Positions 19,506 to 29,369 of a stretch of 64,000 nt of DNA are shown here, piece by piece. The stretch's first letter is position 1. Each line of letters starts with the position of its first letter. Below the pieces are notes generated by a model that was not told the origin of the DNA, made no database searches, and worked only from the letters and a program-made list of their open reading frames with translations. A program made the position numbers and the translations under genes. The stretch lies in assembly GCF_003048255.1 (NCBI RefSeq), contig NZ_CP028487.1:3658001-3722000 (forward strand), in the 5' to 3' direction. This DNA comes from Yersinia massiliensis. GTDB taxonomy: Bacteria; Pseudomonadota; Gammaproteobacteria; Enterobacterales; Enterobacteriaceae.

Positions 19506-22500
19506 TCATGACAAAATAATAATTAGTTCATATTCGCCACCATCTAATGCCACATGTAATCCATCAGAATAGCTGGATACCACGACACCATTCAGTGTCG
19601 CAGAGTGAATTCCCTGACAACGCTGGCTTGGACTTTCGACACGGATGATATAACGCGTATCCGCTAAATTAATCGTCGCTTCAAATCCCTGCCAGCTGGC
19701 TGGAATACAAGGATTAATGACTAATTCCTCCCCTTGACGCCGAATGCCGAGAAGGCCTTCAATACCCGCGCGATACATCCACCCCGCCGAACCGGTATAC
19801 CAAGTCCAGCCGCCACGCCCTACATGGGGTTCGACTGAATAAACATCGGCAGCCACCACATAAGGTTCAACTTTGTAACGCGCAATCGCCTTAGGACTAT
19901 TACCATGATTAATGGGATTCAGTAAGGCAAACAGATCATGGGCTTTATCACCCTCACCTAATTCAGCAAAGGCCAAAATCACCCACATCGCGGCGTGACT
20001 ATATTGTCCGCCATTTTCTCGTAAGCCCGGTGGATAACCTTTAATGTAGCCGGGATCATCGGCGGTATGGTCAAAGGGTGGAGTGAACAGTAATGCCATG
20101 CCATCATCGCGGCGAATGAGATGTTGCTCCAATGAAACCATGGCCTGTTTTGCTCGACTCGGATCAGCGGCTTTTGACAGCACAGCCCATGACTGCGCAA
20201 TAGAGTCAATGCGGCACTCTTGGCTCGTTTTAGACCCCAGCCAACTGCCGTTGTCAAAGGTTGCCCGCCGATACCAATCGCCATCCCATGCTTCCTGCTC
20301 TATTGCAGCAATTAACCCCGTGAGGTGACTCTGCCACCGTTCGGCCCGTTTGGGATCACGGACTTTCGCCAACGGAATAAACATTTTCAGCGTCGCCGCC
20401 AGCAGCCATCCCAGCCAAACACTCTCTCCTTTCCCCCCTTCCCCCACTCGGTTCATCCCATCATTCCAGTCGCCAGTTCCCATTAGCGGCAAGCCCAGCT
20501 CACCGGTCAATTCGATGCACTGATCCAATCCTTTGGCGCAGTGTTCAAAGAGTGAGGCCGTTTCCTGCGCAACTATTGGCTGGAAGAATGCATCGTGCTC
20601 GCCAGGGTGCAAGGTTGGCCCTTCGAGGAAAGGCACGATTTCATCCAGCACACTGGCATCACCACTGGTGAGGATATAGGTCGCAGTCGCGAATGAGAGC
20701 CAAACCCGATCATCAGAGATGCGAGTACGTACCCCCTGCCCTGAGTGAGGCAACCACCAGTGCTGCACGTCGCCTTCAATAAATTGTCGTCCGGCTGCGC
20801 GTAATAGGTGGTGACGGGTGGTATCGGGCATGGCAAAGGTGAGCGCCATGCCATCTTGCAATTGATCACGGAAACCATAAGCGCCACTGGCTTGATAGAA
20901 AGCCGAACGCGCCCATACGCGACATGCCAGCGTCTGATAAAGCAGCCAACCGTTGAGCATGATGTCCATTTGTCTATCTGGCGTTTTCACCTGAACGGTC
21001 TCAAGCAAGGTTCGCCAGTAATCAATGACTTCACTGAGTACAGCATCCAAATCTGCCGCGCGGTAACGTGTGATTAGCGCCTGAGCTTTACTGACGCTCG
21101 CACATTGGCCGATAAACCAAACCACTTCAATCTGCTCGCCAGCGGCTAGCTCAATCGTCTGCTGTAGCGCACTACAGGGATCCACGCCCGCACCGGTCGA
21201 GCCTGACAGCGGAATACCCGCCACCAGTGCGGTTGGCTCGGATGAGTTGCCATAATAGCCAAGAAACTCGCTACGATTGGCAGTCCAACACTGTTGTCGG
21301 CCATTGAGGTCAGCAAAAGAGATTCTGCCAGGAAATGCCATACTCCACGGATTGCGAGCCAGCATAGCACCGGTTAACTCATCCATTTCAGTGATAATAA
21401 ATGGCCCAGTAGCGCCGCGGGAGGTAGCTAGCACCCATTCCGCATAGGCGGTCACCGAAATACGGCGTGGTTTATCTGACTTATTGTGCAACGTCAGTCG
21501 AGATATTTTGATGGGATCAGCCAGTGGGACATATTGCAGCAACGTCATGCCAATGGCGTTAACCTGATGTTCAAACCGACTGTAACCATGGCCGTGGCGG
21601 GCAATATAAGTGCCGCCGTCACGAATTGGCTGCGCTGTCGGACTGAAGAGTTGTCCCGAATCCTCATCACGCAGATAAAAACATTCGCCCGAAGGATCAA
21701 TGACCGGGTCGTTCAGCCACGGTGTTATTTGGTTTTCTCGGCTATTTTCAGCCCACGTATAGCCGCTGCCGGTGGCCGAAACCTGAAATCCAAAAGTCTG
21801 ATTGGCAATCACATTTATCCAAGGCGCGGGCGTATTTTCCCCGTCATTTAGGCAGGTAATATATTCCCGCCCCTGTTGGCCAAACCCGCCTAGCCCATTG
21901 AAAAACTCTAGATTAGCCGGTGGTGGTAATCGCGTTGCCGTCACTAAGTCTGTCGTTTTAGCATGAGAAAACTCGGTTTTCATCTCCAGTTTTAATCGTT
22001 TTTTACCCGCTGGCGCGCCAATTTTATCTGATGCAAATAACAGATGATTAAGCTGATTACCCAGCGTTCCGGCTCGAGCAGAGAGCACTACTCGGGCAAT
22101 CGAACGCAGTAACGCACGGGTTTCAGCGCTCATGAGATCGGCGCGTAAGGCATATACCGAGCCTTGCCGAAGTTCATCACCTAAGCGAGGCCGCGACTGG
22201 CTGCTGCGCACCGCTGTTTCGATAGCAATTTGCAAATCTTGCACATAAGAAGACGCCCGCTCGTTGATGATAACCAGATCAACTGCCAGACGTTTTATGC
22301 GCCAGTATTCATGGGCGCGCAGTAATTGCCGTACCTGTGCAATGTCTTCACTATCATCAATGCGCAATAAAACGATGGGCAGATCGCCCGATATCGACTG
22401 CGCCCATAACGCTGACTGCATCCCTGCACCTTGCATAATCGTGGCTGAAGGTGAACGGAAGCGGGCGTCTGCATACAAAATAGGTGCCGCAAGTTGCTGA

Positions 22501-25500
22501 AAATCAGTCGCCTCTTCCGCTTTAATATCGAGATGGCGTAACTGTACCTGCGCCTGTGTCCAAGCCAGTGTTTTAGCGCGGTCATAAGCACTGCGGTCGC
22601 GATGCTTATCCACCATATCCAGCAGATCTTCTCTTGAGGAGGCAATCAACGTCCAAAATGAAACCGTCACGGTTTTACCCGCAGGAACCAGTAGGCTATG
22701 GCGTAATGAAAATATCGGGTCAAGCACGGTTCCGACGGTATTTGATAACGGCACATCCATTTGCAATGCCGCAGAAGTGGCAACACGATGACCACGACCA
22801 ATAAATTTGGCGCGATCAGACTCATATTGCAGTTCACGTACCGGCAAACCATCCGCGACCGAGAAATGCGCGGCCCAGACTTGAGGTTCTTGCGCCGTTC
22901 GAGGCCGACGTGTGGCAATTAATGCCCCCAATGCGGGGAGAAATTCAGTCACCACAAACATCTTGGCGAAGGCGGGATGAGCATTATCTGCGGCGGCGCC
23001 AGTGAGTACCACTTCGGCATAGGATGTCAGCTCAATCTCTCGTGAACGGCGGCCAGTATTGAGCAATGAGACTCGCCGCACCTCGCCATCGTCTTCACTG
23101 GAAATCAGCACATTCATCGTGCTGGTCAACGTGCCGTCACGGCAGATAAACTCCGCATGGTCCTCGGCGAAAATCACTTCACGCTGGGCTTTATCGCTGG
23201 CGGCTAATTGCGATCCAGCCGACCAAGTGCGACCACTGCGTAAATCGCGTAGGAAAATAAATGCGCCGTCACTATCACAAGTGGCATCTTCCCGCCAGCG
23301 GGTGACGGCTACATCTAGCCAACGGCTGTAACCCGCACCCGCGGTCGTTAGCATAACCGCATAGCGGCCATTGGATAATAGGTGGGTGATGGCTGAACCA
23401 ATCACCGGTGACGTGAAGCGACGTGTCGGTGGCAAAGCATAATCTGCGGTCGCAGAAAGCCGCACTTCTTCGGTACGCGGATACGCAATGGCCACATTGC
23501 GAGGCATCCGTTCCTGTAGCAGCAATTCGCAGGCTTGGATCATCGGTTCATGATGGAAGCGGTTACGCATCACCCCCTGCTGTAGGGTATTGGCGATAGC
23601 CACAATGCTCATGCCCTGATGGTGCGCCATGTAGTTTCGAACAATCACCACTTGTTGGTTTTCAGGTAACCGAGAGCGAGTGAAGTCTAGCGCCTCATAA
23701 AAGCCATAACGCCCCAACGCCCCCATATCCGCTAAGCGTTCATAATTTTGCATCGCGCCATGGGGATCGACCATGGTGGCTAAACCCGTCGCATAAGGCG
23801 CGATAACGGTATTTTCTGATAAGCCTCGTTTTAACCCTAATCCTGGCACGCCGAAATTAGAGTATTGATAGGTAAACTCGATGTCTCGTGCACTGTATGC
23901 CGACTCCGATATTCCCCATGGAATACCCAAACTACGCCCATAAGCTTGTTGGCGCTCAACCACGAGTTGATTGGTTTGTTCCAGTAAACTCCCCGCAGGC
24001 GCACGCATAACCAGAGAGGGCATCAGGTATTCAAACATTGAACCGGACCAAGAAATCAGCGCCGCTCCTTTGCCAATAGGGGTAGCTGCTCGCCCAAGAC
24101 GGAACCAATGGCGGGTCGGGATATCACCTTTGGCGATTGCGAACAAACTGGTCAGGCGGGCTTCTGATGCTAACAAATCATAGCAACTCGGATCCAAGCT
24201 GTTATCCACCAGCGAATAACCGATTGAGAGTAATTTACGTTCGGGGTCGAGTAAGAAGGCAAAGTCCATTGCCAACGCCATGCTGCGGGCCTCATCGGCC
24301 AATTTCAGCAATCGAGCATAGACTTCATCCTGCCGTTCTTGCGTCAATTGCTGGTCGTACTCATGTTCCGCAGCTGCCAAAATGAGAGCTTCAATCCAAT
24401 AACTCAAATCAATAAAAGCGTTATCATCAATTGGACGTGCAACGCCGTGCACCATCGCCGAGGCTTTCGTAAGAAGCGGCTTCAACGTTGATGGTAGCAT
24501 CTCCGTTTCGCCCACACTTTTAAGATCCATCCTGATTTGGCCCAACACGGCCCAGAGTTGGCGCTTAAAGTCCTTATCCCCTGGTGGTAGCTGCCTAAAA
24601 GCGGCCTCAGCCAACAACAAGCTATCCATTAACCCTTTAGCCCCATTGGTTGCCAACGGCTCTTTCGCCCACTCTTCACAGGTATTGGCGAGCGCAATCA
24701 AGTGCCCCGCCAAATTGCCGCTATCAACCGAAGAGACATAGGCCGGCTCCAGCGTTCGTAGATCCTGCGTCCCATACCAGTTGAAGAAGTGCCCTTTGAA
24801 ACGCGCCAACTTATTCATGCTCTCAAAGGTGGTTTCCAGCCGGACTAATGTGCGATAAGTTCCGGCCCAGCCAAAATCACGGGCAACAGCGGTCGAGAGT
24901 AGATAGAGGCCTAAATTGGTCGGTGAAGTTCGATGAGCGACGACGGGCTTAGGGTCTTCCTGAAAATTGTCAGGCGGCAACATATTCTCGTCTGACGTGA
25001 CAAAAGTTTCGAAGAATCGCCAAGTGCGTCGCGCCGTCAGGCGCAATGCGGGAATATCCTCAGCTGTCATTGGATGATACAGCGCGACCTGATGAGACCG
25101 GCTCACCCACAGAGCAATGGCAGGGGCAAATAGCCAGATAAGCGCAAAAGGATAGATTAGCGGCCAAGCAGACGGGGACACAGTCAGAGCAGTGATCGCC
25201 ATCAGCAAACCCAATAGCGTTCCCTCCATCATATGGCGATAAAAACCCAGTAGATCGGGGCTGGGTTTGCCTGCCGATTGGGCTGCGGTGGTCCATTCCA
25301 ATAAATGGCGACGAGTACGAAGTAACCGAATCAATGTACGGCCAATGGCATCGACCATCTGCCACGCGCTATTGGCTAAAAAGACCAGTACTAGTAACGT
25401 CTGGCTACTGGCCCGCTTAATGTCATTGAATAACGAGCGGAAATGGTTACTGAGCCGAACATTCTGCGCAGGCCATAAAGAGAATAAAATCGGTAAGAAA

Positions 25501-28061
25501 ATAGGTAATGCGGTGAGCAGGATAACCAGCAGTAAACCGATCCATGATGCTGGCATGGGCAGTATCCAACTGACGCCCAACAGTAGCAACGCAAAAGGCG
25601 CGACCAATGAGCGCCGCAAATTATCGAGCATTTTCCAACGGCCCAAGAGTGGTAGGCCTTTACTGTCTTGACGACTCTTGAGTAACCAAGGCAGTAATTG
25701 CCAGTCGCCTCGCGTCCAACGATGTTGTCTCTTGGTCGCCACGTCGTAACGTGCCGGTGAGTCCTCTACCACTTCAATGTCTGAGGCTAATCCCGCACGG
25801 GCAAAAATACCTTCAAACAAATCATGGCTGAGTAAGGTATTTTCAGGCACTCTGCCCGCCATTGCCGCCTCAAATGCATCCACATCATAAATACCTTTTC
25901 CGGTATAAGAGCCCTCCCCAAATATATCTTGATAAACATCGGATACCGCCGCGGCATAGGGGTCGATCCCCCCCGGCCCAGAAAATATCCGCTGATACAA
26001 AGAGCCCCCTTTTCCCGTCGGCAATGCCAATGTCACTCGCGGCTGAAGAATACCGTAACCATCAATGACGCGCTGCTGATCGGCACTGAAGCGGGGCTGA
26101 TTTAAGGGATGTGCCATTTTGCCGATCAACCGTAGCACTGCATCTCGTGGGAGACGGGTATCGGCATCCAATGTAATCACATAGCGAACATTCGCTGGCA
26201 CCTGCGGCTCACCGGCTGCAGTCGCGATGAATGAAGTATCCGTTGCCCCCCGTAACAGACGATTGAGTTCATGCAATTTGCCTCGTTTACGTTCCCACCC
26301 CATCCAACAGCCTTCACTGTCATTAAACAGTCGTTGGCGATACAACAGTAGGAAGCGAGGACCAGAAGGGGCTGGGCCATATTGCTGATTCAGCCGCGTA
26401 ATCGCCTCATTCGCTAAGGCCAGTAGCGGGCCATCACTGGGCAAAACTTGTTGATCAGCATCGACACCATCCAACAATAGAGCAAAGGTCAGTGAACCGT
26501 TTGTACCAGAGAGATAATGGACTTCGAGTTGCTCTATTTGCGCTAGAAGATCTTCTTGGCCAGTGAGTAACGTCGGCACCACCACCAAAGTACTCAGCGC
26601 ATCAGGGACGCCTTTGCTCAGTGAGAGTCCCGGTAAAATCGTGGCCCCAAAGGTCCATGTGATGACCCGATTGACGAGCGCTGTCGCCACTTCCGTCAAA
26701 GGAATAAAAGCGATTAAAGCAAAAAGCACCAATCCGCCCGTTGCCAGACTGGGGAAGGAAAGCGCCCAAAGTGCCAATGTCAATAATACGGTTGTAGTCA
26801 GTAAGATGGCCCCTACGTAACCGTCGACACCGAGGCGGATACTTAAGCGGCTGAACCATAGACGCATTGAGGGACTAAATCTGAGGTGATTCTCCAATGC
26901 ATGCCGTCCGGCACCGATTAAATGGTAACCAGGATCACTGCGGCGCTCGATATCATCCTCTCGATCTGTGGCTTCAGCGGCATCCTGTGCGGCTTGCAAG
27001 GCGAGATTCGCAATCTCCAGTTCGGTGAAACTAGACCCTCTGCATAACTGCTCGATGGCACTGCGGTACAGATTACGGGTTTGAAAATCCATGCTGGCAA
27101 AGTGACTCCCTTGCCGCAAGCACGCATCCACCAAGCTAACGCGTTCAAACAGATCCGCCCAATCGATATCCGAGATCAACCGCATACTGGTGATCACATT
27201 ACGCACTGAGACGTTAGATGTCCCCTGCCGTAATTGCGTATGCTGTACGACTTCACTTACCGATAACCCTTGTAATTTCAATCGTTCTTCTAGCCATCCC
27301 AACGCTGGCGTGGTACGCGGATCTTGATCCCGTAATCGTTTCGCTAGCTGAGAGGCGAACTGTTCGGACAGCGGCTCGCTGGAGCGTGCGGCAATATCGG
27401 ATTCCAGCGCGAATCGACTTCCCCCTTCAGCCAATAATCGATTCGCAAATGCTTCAGCCTCTGCACGGGCTTGACGCCCTTGTGTTATTTGATCGGCCAA
27501 ACGGCGTAAGTTTTCTATCAGCACGATACGCAATGTAATCGCAACCGCCCAGAGTTCACCGATAGTTAATGGCTGCACACGCTGATATGCCATGATAAAG
27601 CGGCACAAAACCTCTGGGTCAAGATGGCTATCAGTGTGCGCAACAAATGCCCAAGTTATGCCAAAAACCCGTGGATAGCCCGCAAATGGCCCCTCAGCCA
27701 GTTTGGGCAACTGACGATAATAGCCCGGCGGTAAGTCATCACGGATTTCACGGATTTGCTCTTCAACCAAGTGATAATTGTCTAGCAACCACTCAGCGGC
27801 GGGTACAACAGTGCGGCCCTTTTCCAGTTCTGCCGCGTTGGCACGATATGCTTCCAACAAGGTGTTAGCATTATCGTTTAGGCGAGCACGCAGCGTGGAT
27901 ACCTTGGGGGGCTGAGAGGTTATCGATTGAGCTTTGGCAAGGCTTTCAGCATGTTGCTCCAGTCGCTCTACACTGAATAATTCTTCTCTTACCGGTGCCG
28001 TGTCACGCCAAGGTGTGATGGCGGTACGTCGTGCAAAAATAGCCTTTAAGAATTGTTTCAT
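19506..28061 (-). CDS. ndvB: NdvB/Cgs-type cyclic beta-1,2-glucan synthase
   Basis: A 2851-residue multidomain inner-membrane enzyme, the usual length for ChvB/NdvB/Cgs, which initiates, elongates, cyclises and trims cyclic beta-1,2-glucans. Membrane clusters lie near residues 410-490, 814-864 and 944-985. A family GT84 domain between them shows the DXD-type VITLDADTRLP (about 632) and QHRW (about 777). A glycoamylase-like region follows (about 1090-1480, with MAHHQGMS), then two GH94 beta-sandwich repeats (about 1550 and 2060) and a C-terminal GH94 phosphorylase domain with the catalytic-region GTGDWNDGMNRVG (about 2529). The start at 28061 has AAAGG upstream; the frame is open further but without homology. 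No ChvA/NdvA exporter is adjacent. The product is inferred from the family. Confidence 0.9.
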   Translation of the reverse strand: MKQFLKAIFARRTAITPWRDTAPVREELFSVERLEQHAESLAKAQSITSQPPKVSTLRARLNDNANTLLEAYRANAAELEKGRTVVPAAEWLLDNYHLVEEQIREIRDDLPPGYYRQLPKLAEGPFAGYPRVFGITWAFVAHTDSHLDPEVLCRFIMAYQRVQPLTIGELWAVAITLRIVLIENLRRLADQITQGRQARAEAEAFANRLLAEGGSRFALESDIAARSSEPLSEQFASQLAKRLRDQDPRTTPALGWLEERLKLQGLSVSEVVQHTQLRQGTSNVSVRNVITSMRLISDIDWADLFERVSLVDACLRQGSHFASMDFQTRNLYRSAIEQLCRGSSFTELEIANLALQAAQDAAEATDREDDIERRSDPGYHLIGAGRHALENHLRFSPSMRLWFSRLSIRLGVDGYVGAILLTTTVLLTLALWALSFPSLATGGLVLFALIAFIPLTEVATALVNRVITWTFGATILPGLSLSKGVPDALSTLVVVPTLLTGQEDLLAQIEQLEVHYLSGTNGSLTFALLLDGVDADQQVLPSDGPLLALANEAITRLNQQYGPAPSGPRFLLLYRQRLFNDSEGCWMGWERKRGKLHELNRLLRGATDTSFIATAAGEPQVPANVRYVITLDADTRLPRDAVLRLIGKMAHPLNQPRFSADQQRVIDGYGILQPRVTLALPTGKGGSLYQRIFSGPGGIDPYAAAVSDVYQDIFGEGSYTGKGIYDVDAFEAAMAGRVPENTLLSHDLFEGIFARAGLASDIEVVEDSPARYDVATKRQHRWTRGDWQLLPWLLKSRQDSKGLPLLGRWKMLDNLRRSLVAPFALLLLGVSWILPMPASWIGLLLVILLTALPIFLPILFSLWPAQNVRLSNHFRSLFNDIKRASSQTLLVLVFLANSAWQMVDAIGRTLIRLLRTRRHLLEWTTAAQSAGKPSPDLLGFYRHMMEGTLLGLLMAITALTVSPSAWPLIYPFALIWLFAPAIALWVSRSHQVALYHPMTAEDIPALRLTARRTWRFFETFVTSDENMLPPDNFQEDPKPVVAHRTSPTNLGLYLLSTAVARDFGWAGTYRTLVRLETTFESMNKLARFKGHFFNWYGTQDLRTLEPAYVSSVDSGNLAGHLIALANTCEEWAKEPLATNGAKGLMDSLLLAEAAFRQLPPGDKDFKRQLWAVLGQIRMDLKSVGETEMLPSTLKPLLTKASAMVHGVARPIDDNAFIDLSYWIEALILAAAEHEYDQQLTQERQDEVYARLLKLADEARSMALAMDFAFLLDPERKLLSIGYSLVDNSLDPSCYDLLASEARLTSLFAIAKGDIPTRHWFRLGRAATPIGKGAALISWSGSMFEYLMPSLVMRAPAGSLLEQTNQLVVERQQAYGRSLGIPWGISESAYSARDIEFTYQYSNFGVPGLGLKRGLSENTVIAPYATGLATMVDPHGAMQNYERLADMGALGRYGFYEALDFTRSRLPENQQVVIVRNYMAHHQGMSIVAIANTLQQGVMRNRFHHEPMIQACELLLQERMPRNVAIAYPRTEEVRLSATADYALPPTRRFTSPVIGSAITHLLSNGRYAVMLTTAGAGYSRWLDVAVTRWREDATCDSDGAFIFLRDLRSGRTWSAGSQLAASDKAQREVIFAEDHAEFICRDGTLTSTMNVLISSEDDGEVRRVSLLNTGRRSREIELTSYAEVVLTGAAADNAHPAFAKMFVVTEFLPALGALIATRRPRTAQEPQVWAAHFSVADGLPVRELQYESDRAKFIGRGHRVATSAALQMDVPLSNTVGTVLDPIFSLRHSLLVPAGKTVTVSFWTLIASSREDLLDMVDKHRDRSAYDRAKTLAWTQAQVQLRHLDIKAEEATDFQQLAAPILYADARFRSPSATIMQGAGMQSALWAQSISGDLPIVLLRIDDSEDIAQVRQLLRAHEYWRIKRLAVDLVIINERASSYVQDLQIAIETAVRSSQSRPRLGDELRQGSVYALRADLMSAETRALLRSIARVVLSARAGTLGNQLNHLLFASDKIGAPAGKKRLKLEMKTEFSHAKTTDLVTATRLPPPANLEFFNGLGGFGQQGREYITCLNDGENTPAPWINVIANQTFGFQVSATGSGYTWAENSRENQITPWLNDPVIDPSGECFYLRDEDSGQLFSPTAQPIRDGGTYIARHGHGYSRFEHQVNAIGMTLLQYVPLADPIKISRLTLHNKSDKPRRISVTAYAEWVLATSRGATGPFIITEMDELTGAMLARNPWSMAFPGRISFADLNGRQQCWTANRSEFLGYYGNSSEPTALVAGIPLSGSTGAGVDPCSALQQTIELAAGEQIEVVWFIGQCASVSKAQALITRYRAADLDAVLSEVIDYWRTLLETVQVKTPDRQMDIMLNGWLLYQTLACRVWARSAFYQASGAYGFRDQLQDGMALTFAMPDTTRHHLLRAAGRQFIEGDVQHWWLPHSGQGVRTRISDDRVWLSFATATYILTSGDASVLDEIVPFLEGPTLHPGEHDAFFQPIVAQETASLFEHCAKGLDQCIELTGELGLPLMGTGDWNDGMNRVGEGGKGESVWLGWLLAATLKMFIPLAKVRDPKRAERWQSHLTGLIAAIEQEAWDGDWYRRATFDNGSWLGSKTSQECRIDSIAQSWAVLSKAADPSRAKQAMVSLEQHLIRRDDGMALLFTPPFDHTADDPGYIKGYPPGLRENGGQYSHAAMWVILAFAELGEGDKAHDLFALLNPINHGNSPKAIARYKVEPYVVAADVYSVEPHVGRGGWTWYTGSAGWMYRAGIEGLLGIRRQGEELVINPCIPASWQGFEATINLADTRYIIRVESPSQRCQGIHSATLNGVVVSSYSDGLHVALDGGEYELIIILS

Positions 28062-28412
28062 AGATACCTTTCTGATCAGGTAAGCGCCTTGAGCTGTACT
28101 AGACGCGAGACATTGAGCAGGAAACGCCGTGACAGGCAGAATGCTGTCAAAGATGCTGAGTGAAGGTGGCAAGCAAAAGTCTGATACGCCGAAGCGCTCA
28201 GTCACAAAAAGAGGCAAGTAAAGGCTGAAAACACGCGATAAGCGTACTACAGCAAAAAAACCGAACAGTATTAACTGTAGTTCAATCAGGAAATATTGGA
28301 GTAGAGAATGAAAGGTGTAAAAAAATCAATTCGTTAACAAACCAAGCGAAGGGAAATTAACTACCTGCAGCCTATACGTAGACCGCAGGCCATTTCGCCG
28401 TAAACTCAAAAA
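28062..28412. other. Region between the PilZ gene and the glucan synthase gene
   Basis: No gene seen in 351 bases. The first 156 bases remain open in the glucan synthase frame but look non-coding. An imperfect inverted repeat CTGCAGCCTATACG/TAGACCGCAG near 28363-28387 lies just past the PilZ gene. No clear terminator separates the genes, so co-transcription is possible. Confidence 0.4.
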
Positions 28413-29162
28413 CTAAATCCCCTCCTGAAATTTTCGCGCCTTGGCGGTTTGCTGTTTTTCTAACTCAAAAATAGCGCGTTGCAGCCCTTTTTCTTGAATA
28501 GGGCTTAAGCGAGGGAATTTAAAACTGAGGCGCTGCATGGTCAGCGTTTCACCTTTGTTATTGACGACTTGCTTATCAATGGAGCGAATAAATTGCAGGT
28601 CCAATTTAAAAAGGCCAAAACCACATAAATCAACCGAAACATCCCGCAAAACACCACATCCTTGCAGGGGGAATTCACTGCCTTTCAGAGCGTATAATCC
28701 CATTCCTCCCAAAGAAATATCCGCGAGTGTATAGGAGAATTTACTGCCATCAGAGAATTTCCCAGTGCAATAGTAGGCAGGCCATTGAGGGATATTAATG
28801 CGAAAATATTCACGTCGTTGGATAAAGTAAAGTTGTTCAGGTAGGGGCGAGCTATAAGCAGGCAATGACAAATAGTGTATTTCTTGCAATTTATGACAGG
28901 CGAATTCAATTTTGGCACCCGTAGGTTCCGCGATGATAGTGATTTGGTTCGCGGCAAGCGCGAGAGTGTTCTCATGTTCTACGCTGCCAAAATCAAAAAT
29001 AAACTGATTCGTCTCGGGCATAACATCTAAAATGCGGCTAATAAACTGCCCGCGAGCATGCGTCACCATGACGGCGGTATCATTCTTCTGTAGATCTCGA
29101 AGAATTGCACAGATCGCTAATTTATTCGTTTTGACAAAGTTTTCTTTAGACGTTTCGCTCAC
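28413..29162 (-). CDS. ycgR: YcgR-like c-di-GMP effector with PilZ domain
   Basis: A 249-residue protein with an N-terminal YcgR domain and a C-terminal PilZ domain. The c-di-GMP-binding motifs are present: RREYFR (the RxxxR arm) and DISLGGMG (the D/NxSxxG motif). It matches E. coli YcgR along its length (FDFGSVEHEN, GAKIEF, LSFKFPRLSP). In enterobacteria YcgR binds the flagellar motor and slows swimming when c-di-GMP is high. The start is GTG at 29162 with GGGGA upstream. It lies directly upstream of the glucan synthase gene in the same orientation, so a role in glucan synthesis is possible, but that is inference. Confidence 0.88.
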   Translation of the reverse strand: MSETSKENFVKTNKLAICAILRDLQKNDTAVMVTHARGQFISRILDVMPETNQFIFDFGSVEHENTLALAANQITIIAEPTGAKIEFACHKLQEIHYLSLPAYSSPLPEQLYFIQRREYFRINIPQWPAYYCTGKFSDGSKFSYTLADISLGGMGLYALKGSEFPLQGCGVLRDVSVDLCGFGLFKLDLQFIRSIDKQVVNNKGETLTMQRLSFKFPRLSPIQEKGLQRAIFELEKQQTAKARKFQEGI

Positions 29163-29307
29163 CTGCCATTCCCCATCTTTAATGTTTCGCTCTGGCTCAC
29201 CAGATAATTTGAAGCCTACAAGTATCAGAAGGGTTATCGGCAGAAAATAGATTAACTTTAATGATGATTTGTTGATTTCTTTGCGGGGAGGAGGATGAGG
29301 TAAAAAT

Positions 29308-29340
29308 AAAGCGACATTGGCGCAGGCCGAATATCGCTTT
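29308..29340 (-). terminator. Possible terminator after proA
   Basis: Arms AAAGCGA (29308-29314) and TCGCTTT (29334-29340) enclose a further short GGC/GCC pairing, and on the minus strand ATTTTTACC follows. A second hairpin (TACCGCAA/TTGCGGTA, 29353-29368) sits immediately after the proA stop without a T tract. Confidence 0.45.
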
Positions 29341-29369
29341 TATGTTCGACATACCGCAATTTGCGGTAA

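Noticed and set aside
29163..29369. thrW tRNA and its phage attachment site expected after proA
   Set aside because: No cloverleaf or TTCGA-type T-loop could be found; only hairpins consistent with termination are present.
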